A stretch of DNA of 64,000 bases from Meconema thalassinum (GCA_946902985.2 OX336395.1:19322708-19386707), one strand, 5' to 3'; counted from the first letter of the stretch, positions 24,208 to 34,799 are shown. Numbers and translations: made by a program. The notes: generated by a model not told the origin, from the letters alone.

Positions 24208-25694
24208 TCATGCTTTAAAAGCATCTTACCGCTAGCAAAATTTATGCTAGCTTCATACTTGGCGAGGAAATCCATGGCAATTATGGCGGACGCAGAAAGA
24301 TGTTCTATAACGAACATGGGGTGTGTTGTGGCAAAATGGTCTAGCCTAAGGTGTATGTCTGCCACCCCCGTGTTTTCTAGCGTCTGAGCATTGGCCGCTA
24401 CGAGCCGGATGTCACCTGTGACACCGTGTATTTGCTCTTCGGTAACGTGTTTTCTGTTTACACAACTTACCGCTGCCCCAGTGTCAACTAGGGCCTGTAC
24501 CCTGTGGCCATTTATGCTGGCGCATATCGTGAGTGCCGATACCTGGAGTCCCGTGCCCTGCAAAGATGTGTTGTATAGGGTGTATGTTGTTGTTGTTGCT
24601 GCTACCGGCGTAACATCTGTGCTGGGAAGGCATGGAGCTGGCCGCTTATCGTACTTGGCACGCTTGGCCTCTCGCCTTACTTCCTGTCCCGAGTACTTTG
24701 CCTCGGTCAGCGAAGTGCGCCCACTGAGTACATTGCCTGCTCTCTTAACTGCCTGCGCTGTGCAAATAGAGGGATTCTGGCGAATGTTTAATGTATGGAC
24801 CGTTCCCAGTTTTTGTGTAGGTGTGTTGTTCCTTTCTCCCTCCTGGGAAGGTGTGTCTGCAAATGTGACTCTACGTTTGCTTTTGTTACCCCGTTTTTTG
24901 TTCCAGGCGCTCGCGAGTTCGACTCCTGTTGCTGGCTTCCCAATGGCAGGTGAGCTCGCGTCCTGCGCCTGTGTGGGGTCACTTCCCGCCCTGTGTTGTG
25001 GTGTAGGGGGTATGGTTTCCTGTTTGGAGGGTGTGGGTTTGCTCTTAGTCTGTTCGCGCGTGATTGTGAGGGGCGTATAGTGTCCCGCCTTAGGGATCCC
25101 TGTAAACAGTATGTGTAGGTCCCTGTCAAATCCCGCGGTTATAAATAGCGGGGGCAAGTGCACGTCAGTGTATACGTGGATATTTGCTTTAAGCACCTTG
25201 CCGAGAGCGGTCACCTCTACGGCGCCGGCATAGGTGCCGTCCCTACCCATGTATTTTTGGTAGTCCGCTCCGGTCTGGAATGGGTTTTCCCGCTCGTCCG
25301 ATACAAAATCCCGGTACTCTTTCCAGTTGGCCAGGATATGTTGGACCGTTTTCTGCCTGTAATCCCTATGATGGTCCTCGGTGTTCCGAACTAGGAAGCT
25401 GATGGCCCTAAACAGACAGTTGCCGTCTCCTTGTACGGGGTGTGTCTGGAAACGGTCCAGGGGCGGATCGTCAGCCTTGGCTTTAGCTGGCTGTTTCTTT
25501 CCCTTGCTCTTACGAGTTTGTTTGGGGGAAGGGCCTCTCTGGTGTTGTGTTGGGGGAGGAACCTCAGCCGCTTTATCAGCTGGCCGAACCTCCCCGTCTA
25601 AGCGTTTTTTGGAAATGTGGGCGTTCGTCTCCCTGTACTGTATGTACGCCCCCCCTCGGGGTGGCTGCGCCAACTCCCCGCTTGCGGTGGGTAG
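24153..25694 (-). CDS. pro: OTU-like cysteine protease domain fused to aspartic protease
   Basis: One open frame of about 513 codons, intact. Residue numbers count from 25673. Residues 78-203 match the OTU fold: GDGNCLFRAIS with catalytic Asp83 and Cys86, the central GTYAGAVEVTALGKVLK, and GHYTPL with catalytic His198. A basic, low-complexity linker follows. Residues 375-490 are a retroviral-type aspartic protease: ALVDTGAAVSCV with DTG at 397-399 and the second motif IIAMDFLAKY. Aspartic proteases process Gag-Pol; OTU enzymes usually cleave ubiquitin or related chains. There is no good ATG at the start, and the frame is reached from Gag by -1 frameshifting at 25604-25610. The OTU and protease residues all look intact although RT and integrase are broken. 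Confidence 0.9.
   Translation of the reverse strand, partial: LPTASGELAQPPRGGAYIQYRETNAHISKKRLDGEVRPADKAAEVPPPTQHQRGPSPKQTRKSKGKKQPAKAKADDPPLDRFQTHPVQGDGNCLFRAISFLVRNTEDHHRDYRQKTVQHILANWKEYRDFVSDERENPFQTGADYQKYMGRDGTYAGAVEVTALGKVLKANIHVYTDVHLPPLFITAGFDRDLHILFTGIPKAGHYTPLTITREQTKSKPTPSKQETIPPTPQHRAGSDPTQAQDASSPAIGKPATGVELASAWNKKRGNKSKRRVTFADTPSQEGERNNTPTQKLGTVHTLNIRQNPSICTAQAVKRAGNVLSGRTSLTEAKYSGQEVRREAKRAKYDKRPAPCLPSTDVTPVAATTTTYTLYNTSLQGTGLQVSALTICASINGHRVQALVDTGAAVSCVNRKHVTEEQIHGVTGDIRLVAANAQTLENTGVADIHLRLDHFATTHPMFVIEHLSASAIIAMDFLAKYEASINFASGKMLLKHDQRLTTHPMIYTRNTDGI
25060..25442 (-). other. OTU domain (sub-region)
   Basis: The extent is set by the Asp-Gly-Asn-Cys box at about 25427-25416 and the Gly-His-Tyr box at about 25085-25077. 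All three members of the Asp/Cys/His triad expected of OTU peptidases are present. The domain lies between Gag and the aspartic protease, so a single -1 frameshift would put it at the N-terminus of the protease product. Confidence 0.85.
25553..25610 (-). promoter_or_regulatory. Candidate -1 ribosomal frameshift signal (gag to OTU-pro)
   Basis: On the minus strand 25610-25604 reads A AAA AAC in the Gag frame, 3 nt before the Gag TAG at 25600-25598. Slipping back one base enters the OTU-protease frame at LysLysArgLeuAsp. After an 8-nt spacer, GGGGAGG (25595-25589) can pair with CCTCCCC (25559-25553), with inner pairing possible in the loop (CAGC with GCTG). Heptamer, spacing and stable G/C stem match established retroviral -1 signals. 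Confidence 0.82.
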
Positions 25695-27764
25695 CTAGGT
25701 GTGGGAAGTAGTGCCCCCCTGTCTGTCCGGCGGGGTGCCTCATCCCTGAACTCCCTCGGGTGTTCGTCAGGGAGGGGATAGTGTTCCGGGCCCTTTGGGT
25801 ACGTGTTTCTGGCTTCCCGTCCTTTTGTGGTTTTTTTTGTCTGGCGGTTATTGCCCGGTGGTTCGTTTTCCTGTCTCCGCCAGGGTGGGGTGTATGTCTG
25901 CTGCTGCGGGGGCGGGTTCTCCCGGCGATTCCCCTTTTCCCTTTACTGGGAGGGTGCATACCCCTGTCTGCCTGGGAGTGGGTTCTCCCGGTACTCCCCG
26001 TTTCCCCTGTGTTGTGGGGATGCATACTCTTGCCTGCGTGGGGGCGGGTTCTCCCGATAGTCCCCATTTCCCCTGTAATGCGGGGCTGCATAGCCTTGCC
26101 TGCTTGGGGGCGGGTTTTCCCGATATTCCCTGTCTGCCCTATATTGTGGGGCGGCATAGCCCTGTCTGCTTGGTGGCGGGCTGCTCCGCCGGGGGATGGT
26201 GTGTTCGTACTCATCGGGGTAGTACTCCGGTGTGTACGGGGATGGTGGTCGCCGTGAGGGGTATGTCGGCTCTACGTCCGCGTATGATACCGGTGAGTAC
26301 CGCGGAGGGTAGTTTGGCCTGTCCTGTGTGTGTGGTGTTGTCGGCCGCTGTGGAGGGTAGTAAATTTCCTCCCTCCCGTAGTGTCTCCTCTCCGTGTACC
26401 CCCTGTCCCTTTCAGGGTAATAGCGCTCTTCCGTGTCTGTGTGTTCATCCCTAGGCGGTCTGCCGCCTGCTTGGATGGCAGCTATCGTTAATTTTTCCAT
26501 CCTGTCCACTAATTCATCCATCTTTTGACTAGTGTCGTCCTTCTGTGGATGAAAGTGCTGATTCACGGCTTTCTCCGTAGCTTTTTCCGTGATCGTTTTT
26601 CCTGCCTCTATTGTTTTAATATTATTCAGCATGTGTTGGACCGTGGGGTTGTTCATTATGCACAACTTGTCCACGATGGATGGTCTAAGGCCCTGCATTA
26701 GCAGCTTAACTTTCTGTTTATTTGTCATAGCTGCGTTATACTTGTCGCACATCAGCAATTTTGCGTTTATGTACGACTGTGCGATTTCTTTAGGTCCCTG
26801 TGACCTCTGTCGAATTTGGTCATACAGGTCCTCCTCATCTGGTATGAGCTGGAATTCACTTATCAACAATAAAGTGATTTCCTCCCATGTGGCATCTTCT
26901 AGGTTGTCCTCATGAAGCTCATACCATGTCATGGCCGCCTTTGTGAGGTATGCAGGGAGGAGCCGTTTTCTGACATCATCGCTCCAGCCATTGATCCGAG
27001 CCGTTCTATTGAAGGCCTTGAGGTATTCCTCGGGATCCTGGCCTTCCCCCGTGAACTTTGTGGGGTGGATCATGGGATATTCCGTATGCCTGTTCATCTC
27101 CTGTTCGTCAGTCTCTCGTTGGCTGTGTAATGATTCTGTTCTGTTTAAGCTGTTACCGTGTGACAAGGTGTTTGTATTGTTCTGAGGGGAATTAGCCTCA
27201 CTTCCCGTGTATGACACGTGTGTTACGTTACCGGGTGGCTCGTCACCTGATATATCTTCACTGACCGATGGTGTGTTGTCGTACTGTGTGGATTTAACTA
27301 CGTCCACAATCCTTTCTAAATCCTGTTTCACCGTTTCCAAAATAGTGTGTATGTCTAGGACTGCCTCTGTCGTGTGATCGTCTGCTTTAACAGTGTCTGT
27401 ATCTAATAGCTGTGTGATGAGCGCGAGCAGATTATCAGTCTTCTGCTCTGTGATTTGCAGTTGCTGCAACAATAGGGGGTGGAGTGTTGGCAGGCAATCT
27501 ACTTCACTATCGCTAGATATTGGTGATATCTGTCCGTGCGCAGACACGGGCCTGGGATCGTGTAAAATGTGTGACCTGTGCTGCTGCTGCAGGGTGTTGG
27601 GCACGGATCTCTAAGGCCTTTAATTCGAGTTCCTGAAGGAGTTGTACCGCAGTCTGCTCGGTTATCAAGTCCTTGTTCTTAATTTTTAACTTCGGGAGGA
27701 GTGGAGTTGTGCTAGCCGACAAATGGTGCGCAAAGTCCCTTAATGTGGTTCTAAACGTGGTCAT
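25598..27764 (-). pseudogene. gag: Gypsy Gag, broken
   Basis: The probable start is the ATG at 27764. The first 83-codon frame overlaps the main frame at 27604-27513 and needs a +1 shift to join it, so an indel is likely. The main frame includes the retrotransposon Gag core (PTKFTGEGQDPEEYLKAFNR, then AMTWYELHED, residues about 180-320 counted from 27604). It also has a Tyr/Pro/Arg-rich tail with about five imperfect repeats containing RQGYAAPQYR. No CCHC zinc knuckle is visible. A TAA at 25943-25945, inside one tail repeat, breaks the frame, which otherwise continues to the TAG at 25598. Gag forms the virus-like particle. Several long plus-strand frames over 25760-26454 are shadows of the repetitive tail. 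Confidence 0.85.
25890..26215. repeat. About 69-75-bp repeats in the Gag tail
   Basis: About four to five imperfect copies of a GGCGGGTTCTCCCG-containing unit (plus strand) encode the Arg-Glu-Asn-Pro-Pro-Pro repeats of the Gag C-terminus. Their length is a multiple of three, so frames stay open on both strands. Confidence 0.8.
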
Positions 27765-27963
27765 TTAATTTCCACCGTTCTTGCACTATGTGGAGGTTGG
27801 GGGTGGATGTAATAATACGAATCCCCGTGTAATAAAAGGGAGTGGAGAAAAATAAAAAGTGTGGGACGTACTTTAGGAAAAAAATATATTCTAGTCTCGC
27901 TTGGCTATGGTACGGGTCGTTTCTACCACGAGGGCTCGTTGTATGAGTCCTACCCTTACTGTG
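27765..27963 (-). other. 5' leader of the gypsy element
   Basis: Untranslated stretch between the primer-binding site and the Gag ATG. An 8-bp inverted repeat, CTACCACG at 27923-27930 and CGTGGTAG at 27964-27971, could form a stem with a 33-nt loop next to the primer-binding site. Confidence 0.5.
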
Positions 27964-27967
27964 CGTG

Positions 27968-27985
27968 GTAGCAGCGCCTCCACCA
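27968..27985 (-). promoter_or_regulatory. Candidate primer-binding site
   Basis: Three bases after the 5' LTR the minus strand reads TGGTGGAGGCGCTGCTAC, starting with the TGG expected to pair with a tRNA CCA end. I could not assign the tRNA. Confidence 0.5.
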
Positions 27986-27988
27986 ATA

Positions 27989-28873
27989 TGTTTTAGATCC
28001 CTTAGTTGGGGGTTGTTTAGGGATAAAATATTAGTGTCACTGTGCTAATTTAAAAGGTAGTTCCTAGTTGAGAGCAGCCTCCCGAAACTGAGAGAGCTTG
28101 CTAGTGTAGAGTGTTGTTCAATGTTTAAATGCTAGGGGGTGCTCCTGTAAAGATGTCGGTATTTGTTAGGGGATGGTCCTCTGGATGCAGGTTACTATAC
28201 CGGCCTGCCAGTTGGACGGAGTGAGTGATATAATAGACGTGCTTATGTCAGCGGCTCGATGCTATGCAGTCGAGACGCGTGCGGGAAACACAATGGAGTC
28301 TGACCAAGCAATTACTGGCTACTATGGTCACGGTCAATCGTGACGAAGGTCAGGAGGGGTATTAGGACGTGAGGTAGAGTGTAATTATGAATGCAATGTG
28401 TAGTTTACTGACCAGTATTTATTGGTCAGTGAATGTGGTTTTGTATGTCCCTTTTTGGGAAGTCTTATGCCAATGTGAAATGTAATTGATGTATACAAGT
28501 TTGGATAAGAGTGTACAAATAAAGGAATCTGAGCACTTTGCTGAGTCTCACCTGATGATGCAACTGGAACAGACGGCGGCTAGGGCCTTCGGCGACGCAC
28601 ACTGTATAACAGATCCCGCTCCAATTAGGACTCCACTTCTTATACTCTGTGGTGCTGCATGGTCAGCCTTATGCCATTGTAGCTGCCCCAGTTAGTTGTA
28701 GTGTAAATGTTTATGAATGTGTTGCAAGTAGTTGGCTAACCTCCCGAGCTGGGTGGCCGCCTCTTGCTGTGTAAAGGTGATGTTCTGGTCTTATGATGTT
28801 GCCAGTTGGGGTGGTTTTAGTAGAAGATGGGGGGTGGCTCTCAGGGGTACTGCCCCCCCCCCGGGGCTGTACA
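27989..28873 (-). repeat. 5' LTR of the gypsy element
   Basis: Direct repeat of 10990-11875, with the same TG...CA ends and the same AATAAA-containing inverted repeat (about 28408-28429). About 1% substitution between the LTRs points to a fairly recent insertion. Confidence 0.95.
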
Positions 28874-28877
28874 GTAT
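28874..28877. repeat. Target-site duplication GTAT, right
   Basis: Matches GTAT at 10986-10989. Removing the element and one GTAT makes the flanking RT relic continuous in frame. Confidence 0.8.
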
Positions 28878-29190
28878 TCAGACCGACCTTGTTGTATGGA
28901 AGTCAGAGCTGGTACATAAGCTAGAGTTAACTGATATCAGTGTAGCAAGAATAGATGGGAGCAATGCAGATATAAAGGCTAAGTTGGAAATGAACATTCT
29001 AGATGAAGCCGACTCAGATGGTGGGGTCATGTGTAGAGAATGACGGAGGAGAGATTACCTAAGAGGTTAATGAGTAGATGGTAAGAGAAGCAGAGGTAGA
29101 GTGTTAATTGATTTCAAAGTGAGAGGTGTACGAGGCCGTGTACTAACTGCTAATAGGGGATCATGGAGGCGACTTGTTTGCAATTAGTGG
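28878..29190 (+). pseudogene. Non-LTR retrotransposon RT relic, 3' piece
   Basis: Starts FRPTLLYGSQSW, the conserved region after the RT thumb (usually LLYGSECW), in the same frame as LLHCSV at 10989 once one GTAT is removed. It then has an eroded RLPKRLMSRW and a basic tail. Stops are frequent. It is the third piece of the relic that begins at 9140. Confidence 0.78.
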
Positions 29191-30239
29191 CTTGCAGTCT
29201 AGACTGGACGCTCAAAGGAAACATGGAAATTGAATTCTGGCACAACTAGGAGTCCCTTGGTCATCACCAGCTTCTCACTGGTTGCGAGTGTTCTAACACT
29301 TTGCATCATTTGGAGACGTGGTAGTGGGTTCAATGTTTTTAAGGAGTGTAACATCGAGGTCACCTGCACTTGTTGACATGTAGTTATGCTACAGACGGAT
29401 GAGTTTTGTCTCTTCAAAAAATTGGGGCAGCGAGTAAAGAAAGAGGCAATGAAAGATTCCATAAGCTTTGATGGTCTGAAGAGAGCAAGAGTTGACCACG
29501 GGAGTTATGGTTATTGTTTAAAGGGGTGAAACAGGGAGGTCATCTGCCCCAATCACCAACGGAGATCGACAGGAAAATGAAACAGGAGCGTGGTATAATT
29601 AAGTAGACATACTACATAATTCAGAAAAGGCTCCATATTGTTTTCATTATTTTCCCCACAAGTTGATTGCCCTGGGAAGATCATTAGTGACATGCAGAGG
29701 CTATTGTGTTGCCTATGAGACTGCACGATGATAGGCCTACATTTCCATTAGCAGCATATCAATACGTTAATTATTAAATATTTGTAAGAAGGCAAAGGAG
29801 CCAAGAGCTTGGTCGTCCCATTGTTCAATTTGTAAATCCAAGTTACCTTGCCACATAAAAGCTATGGTGATTATTATGTTCAGGGAGTTTTATCTATACG
29901 CTACTTCATTCGTCAAACAATCATATTAAAACGACTTAAATTGCTAACCAAGGGCATTACTTCGTAGAAGTTAACTCGAATGGCATGGCCTAGGCTTAAC
30001 AAAGAATTACATGTAAGGTGAAATCATAGTGTAATATTGTTCTTTGAGCGATATCACTATGCATTCATCAAAAGTTGTGTCTCCTAGTGGTCGCATCGTT
30101 ATATTTTATTAATATTATTTCCAATGAGACATGTTTTAAACTACCATTTGCCGTTTTTATTTCCAGCTAGTTTTGATGAAGTGCTTTACTTTGCTGCTGA
30201 TACAGTGCTGTAAATTCCGCTGAGAAACAATGCACCCTA
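29191..30239. other. Unannotated DNA
   Basis: No recognisable frames, repeats or RNA genes. Confidence 0.5.
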
Positions 30240-30503
30240 TCTGTGAGGCGTGCTGCCTATACCACCAGGTGGTGTCTTGTGACAGCCATGAGGGTCAACT
30301 CTTGGTGTGTGAGGCGTGTTGCCTATACCACCAGGTGGAGTCTTGTGACAGCCATGAGGGTCAACTCTTGGTGTGTGAGGCGTGTTGCCTATACCACCAG
30401 GTGGTGTCTTGTGACAGCCATGAGGGTCAACTCTTGGTGTGTGAGGCGTGTTGCCTATACCACCAGGTGGTGTCTTGTAACAGCCATGAGGGTCAACTCT
30501 TGG
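30240..30503. repeat. 66-bp tandem repeat, 4 copies
   Basis: The unit contains GAGGCGTGTTGCCTATACCA and CAGCCATGAGGGTCAACTC. Because 66 is a multiple of three, frames stay open on both strands (22-residue repeats such as CEACCLYHQV), but nothing else suggests a gene. Confidence 0.93.
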
Positions 30504-30674
30504 CGTGGCAAAGTAAGAAGTTTGACTCCCACCATTGACTGACATTTTTGCCATCGTTGTCGTTGTTGCTGGACCCAGCATTCATGGCTCAAGATTGTTA
30601 TTGACAGCGCCAACAAAGTTTTATCAGCGCTGGATAAAATAGTTAGTAGCGCTAGAACAAATTGTGTCAGTAGT

Positions 30675-31440
30675 GGTAAAGGAGCCATACCGAGGTGGCT
30701 GTGGGGGTCTATAACCCGGGACCAAGGCTGTAGTGGTGACGTGTCCGGCAAGTGTGATGGAGGACTGTGGTGGTACAGGAGCAATACCGAGGTGGCTGTG
30801 GGGGTCTCTAACCCGGGACCAAGGCTGTAGCGATGTCGTGTCCAGCAAGTGTGGTGGAAGACTGTGGTGGTACAGGAGCCATACCGAGGTGGCTGTGAGG
30901 GTCTATAACCCGGGACCAAGGCTGTAGTGGTGACGTGTCCGGCAAGTGTGGTGGAGGACTGTGGTGGTACAGGAGCCATACCGAGGTGGCTGTGAGGGTC
31001 TATAACCCGGGACCAAGGCTGTAGCGATGTCGTGTCCAGCAAGTGTGGTGGAGGACTGTGGTGGTACAGGAGCCATACCGAGGTGGCTGTGAGGGTCTAT
31101 AACCCGGGACCAAGGCTGTAGTGGTGACGTGTCCGGCAAGTGTGGTGGAGGACTGTGGTGGTACAGGAGCAATACCGAGGTGGCTGTGGGGGTCTCTAAC
31201 CCGGGACCAAGGCTGTAGCGATGTCGTGTCCAGCAAGTGTGGTGGAGGACTGTGGTGGTACAGTGGTACAGAAGCCATACCGAGGTGGCTCTGGGGGTCT
31301 CTAACCCGGGACCAAGGCTGTAGCGGTGACGTTTCCAGCAAGTGTGGTGGAGGACTGTGGTGGTACAGAAGCCATACCGAGGTGGCTGTGGGGGTCTATA
31401 ACCCGGGACCAAGGCTGTAGCGGTGACGTGTCCGGCAATG
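30675..31440. repeat. 97-bp tandem repeat, about 8 copies
   Basis: The landmark ACCCGGGACCAAGGCTGTAG recurs every 97 bp (for example ACCAAGG at 30721, 30818, 30915, 31012). Units alternate between GCGATGTCGTGTCCAG and GTGGTGACGTGTCCGG endings, giving a 194-bp higher-order unit over much of the array. One unit near 31255 has a short GTGGTACA duplication. Confidence 0.93.
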
Positions 31441-34400
31441 TGATGGAGGATTGCGATGGTAGCGGTGGTGCTGCACTCAAGTTGTGAACTAAAACCTGGG
31501 TTACGGCAGCGTTGAGCGGTATTGTAGTTGTTGAGAACCACTCCAAGATGTGGCGCAAACTGAAGGGCCGAGGATTTGGAAAATACCTGGTTTGTGCCTG
31601 TTTAAACCCGTCTGCGAGCAAGTAAGGCGCAGGTTAGTTTAGGATGGAGTCGGGGAGACCGCCACAGAGCTGTGGCTGGCTGCGGTGAAAACTTGCAGAG
31701 CTGGCAGAACGCCAGTACTTACCGCTGTGTCGCATAATGATTGACCACTAGAGCCACGGAACCCCGCTGTGGTAGTCTCTCGTGTCCTCTTATCCTATCC
31801 ACGCTGAAAGTAGGGCCTCGGACTTCAGCACCTCACGGAATATTCATGCACAAAGATGAAACATTAGCAGCGTGTTGGTTGTCTTCTCGCATAAAAGTAT
31901 TTGTACTTAACTGCTATGTCACACTCGACTGACTCGCTGATTCGCTTTAGCCCACTTTGTTGACTGCCTGTACCGTCGTACACGCATCACTGAACTTTGT
32001 GGCGTCCTGACATATTTGGAGAGATAGTCTCGGCTTTTCCAGGTGGATTTGAAGTTCTAGACCTTACGAGACCTAGCTTTCAATAGCTTTTGGGACTTGC
32101 TTGAGATTCCCTCGGCATCTCTTGAGACCTTTCGGAGCTTCTTGTCACGAGTACCTCCTCCCGTTAGAACCACCTATGTATATCGTCCACCCCTAGGCCA
32201 TTTGTCCACCGCGCTCTGTCAGGTGTTGAGGCAAACTGATAGATTTAAGGCTCTAGGGGACGGAAGTAAGACAAAAAGGTGGATTTGCCACCATATAATA
32301 TAATTATTTTGACTAAATTATTCGGAAGACTGACAGTATTTTAATATTTCATACAGGAGCTTTGCAGATACTTCATGTAATGTTATATGGTTCTTTGTTC
32401 ATTCAGCAATGCGGCAGAGTCCATGAAAATCTGTTCGTAATACATTTTTGCTAACATTGTGTAGTGTGTGGACTAATAGTAGACATTTGATATGATGAGT
32501 AATTGAATGGTTTATACTACTTTATTTGAAGGGGTGCTGCAGTACCGAAGATGTCATGCTTTACTGGTCCCATAGATGGTGGAGACATCTATAACAATAA
32601 ATTATGCCCCCAATTACCACCCCCTTGGCTTCCTCTGCTTACCTGTGCCACACTTTGTCCTCGATTGCCCCACGGAAACGGGAAACTGTTGCCATAATGT
32701 TCTCCCCGAGGTAATGCACCTGTCTATGCATAATTCTACGTAATCTTACCATTCTCTTTTGTGAAATTTCAATCATGATGTAAACAACTCCCACTTTCTG
32801 ATCCCCAGCCGAGGGCTACTCGAATGGGGGTTAACATCACAAAGGTGGCAAATGGGATGCCTGGCAATCTACTGGTTGAAACATGGATATTAGATGTGTG
32901 ATTATCCAGAGGAAGCTTTATGAACATGAAATGGGAAATATATAGGTTGAAGTTGGATTAGTGTTGGATTAGTGACGCAGGCAGGAAGAATGGGACTTAT
33001 GGCCAGGGGACTAGAGGATATTTAGCTCGAAATCAAATAACGGTTGTGGGGAATAGGTCTCATATTGACTGGGGAACTTGGCCAGTGGGTAGAACATTAT
33101 GAGCATTATAGGCCTATTGTAGTTAAAATTAGAACGAAAACTACGTGCATTGGAGTAGTATAAGTCTAGCAGGCTACCAATCAAACCGATAATAAAGAAG
33201 TTATAATATTCTACTAAAAAATACAGAAGGTGTAATTCTGCAGATTGTAAATGTAGAAAAGTGAGATCGAAATGCCGTGTCAATAAATGGAAGAGAAGAA
33301 AAGATAGCGGCGAAATGTAGAATGCATGAAATATACGAACGATTGAGCAGGCTGGTAGAATTCTGCAGCGATCACTAATAAGGCATAGCTAACACGTTTC
33401 TAACAAACACAACAGAACTATAAACACTTGAATGAGACCAGGAGGTATAGGACGTTTATAAATTGATTCCATTGTGCTCAAGTAGCGATTCCGAAGTATG
33501 AATTGGGATTTCAAAACGTACTCTGGGGCCAACACAAATTCTGACTACAATCTGGTTGTTATGAAGTAGATGAGAACTCCAATGCTAGGAACTCGAATCT
33601 TTGAAACAGGAATCTGTAGAAGAGAACATTGACCGAGAGGAAAGAAGATACAGAACGAGTAGAAGGTACAGATTTTGGTTCACTCAGAATATTCTACAAT
33701 ATGAATGAAAGATGGATGAACAAGAGCGAATGACATGAAATAGAGGAAGTAGAAAAAAGACATTTGAAAATTGAGGAAATGAAGTACAATAAAGCTAAAG
33801 AGAATGGTTCGAATAAATATGAGCAATGACTATCTCAAGGTGTTGTGGACAGCATAGTTGGCTGTCGACCCGGAGTGTGGATTTGGTTGTTGGCCCTGCC
33901 AAGGATTCTATTCTGGTCTGAGGACAGGGACTGCGTACATTCAGCCACATGAGGCCAAATTGAGAAGAGCTGGGCTTGATTTCCTCACCAGCCATCCTCG
34001 AACTGTTGATTTTGGATTTCCTACTTTTACTCCAGGCAAACAGGGGAATTGTTTTTAACTTCAGGCCACACCCGCCTCCTTTCCAATGCTAGACTTGATT
34101 CCAAATACACAATTTAATACAGACGTCAGAATACACAGGTTATCAGAAATATTCAAACATACAAAATGCAACCTAAGTACATGGTGCTAAATGACCAAGA
34201 TGCACATGCACCTTAAATGAAACTACAGAAATATCCAAATGTACATAATTGTTTTAAGAAGGAATTGTTTATGCAGCTTATCGAAAGATTAAGAATTCTT
34301 TCGGGTAAAGATGGCTTAAATGCTCTAATATTAGTGACTGAGGTGAAAACCTTCAATAAATATAGAATAGAAGGTAGACTGATAGAATGAACACACAGAG

Positions 34401-34509
34401 CGTTTGTATAGGTCTAAGAATATCAAGAATAATGTAGTGAAAGAGGAGAGGAAACCGCTGAGCATAACAGAGGAGATTTAATATTTGAATCAGAATTGGT
34501 TGGCCGCAA
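31441..34509. other. Gene-poor region
   Basis: No frame with recognisable domains on either strand and no tandem arrays. Faint purine-rich stretches at 33300-33790 could be decayed transposon sequence, but I cannot support a call. Confidence 0.45.
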
Positions 34510-34745
34510 GAAGACCTACGTAGTTAGGGACCACCAGACATCAGTTATGTACCAATTGAGTTGCTACGATGCATAGGGGCTGAAGATCTGGTCAGTTTAC
34601 TTCGCTTATTAATACTTTGGATCTTTGATAGGTATGTGAAGGATTGTAAAAGCTTCTTATCGCACAGTGTGCCATTGTCTCTATACTGAAGAAAGCAGGA
34701 GCTGACAGATGGGAAGGTTCTCCTACAATGAGTGTGATGACTAAC
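34510..34745 (+). pseudogene. Fragment of a non-LTR RT
   Basis: Decayed plus-strand translation VPIELLRCIGAEDLVSLLRL resembles the RT entry region (IPAELLKYGG) of non-LTR elements. It precedes, rather than follows, the endonuclease fragment at 34823, so the two are rearranged or separate insertions. Confidence 0.5.
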
Positions 34746-34799
34746 GCTTAAATGTTTTTATTAGAAGGATAACCAAATGCTGATGATGAAGAAATTGAA

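Larger units (their letters stand above)
10990..28873 (-). mobile_element. Ty3/gypsy-type LTR retrotransposon with an OTU domain, 17.9 kb
   Basis: Two direct repeats of 886 and 885 bp, with TG...CA ends and roughly 99% identity, bound the element, and GTAT is duplicated at both flanks. Its genes run on the minus strand: Gag, OTU plus aspartic protease, RT/RNase H, integrase. A primer-binding candidate follows the 5' LTR (27985 down) and a purine tract precedes the 3' LTR (11887 down). Gag, RT and integrase carry nonsense and frameshift lesions, so this copy is not autonomous. More than 9 kb between integrase and the 3' LTR have no minus-strand coding frame I can recognise and hold repeats that may be nested insertions. 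Confidence 0.93.

Noticed and set aside
24213..24219. TTTAAAG as the frameshift site from protease to RT
   Set aside because: The -1 frame meets a stop at 24210-24208, directly after the slip, so it could not feed the RT frame.
25760..26454. Plus-strand frames of 85-219 codons opposite Gag
   Set aside because: They mirror the repetitive, stop-poor Gag tail and have low-complexity translations.
27920..27988. tRNA-like gene ending in CCACCA next to the LTR
   Set aside because: There is no matching acceptor strand or cloverleaf upstream. It is better read as a leader stem and a primer-binding site.
30230..30581. Cys-rich 102-residue frame as a toxin-like or metallothionein-like peptide
   Set aside because: It is four copies of a 66-bp repeat, with the opposite strand equally open and no signal peptide or maturation context.
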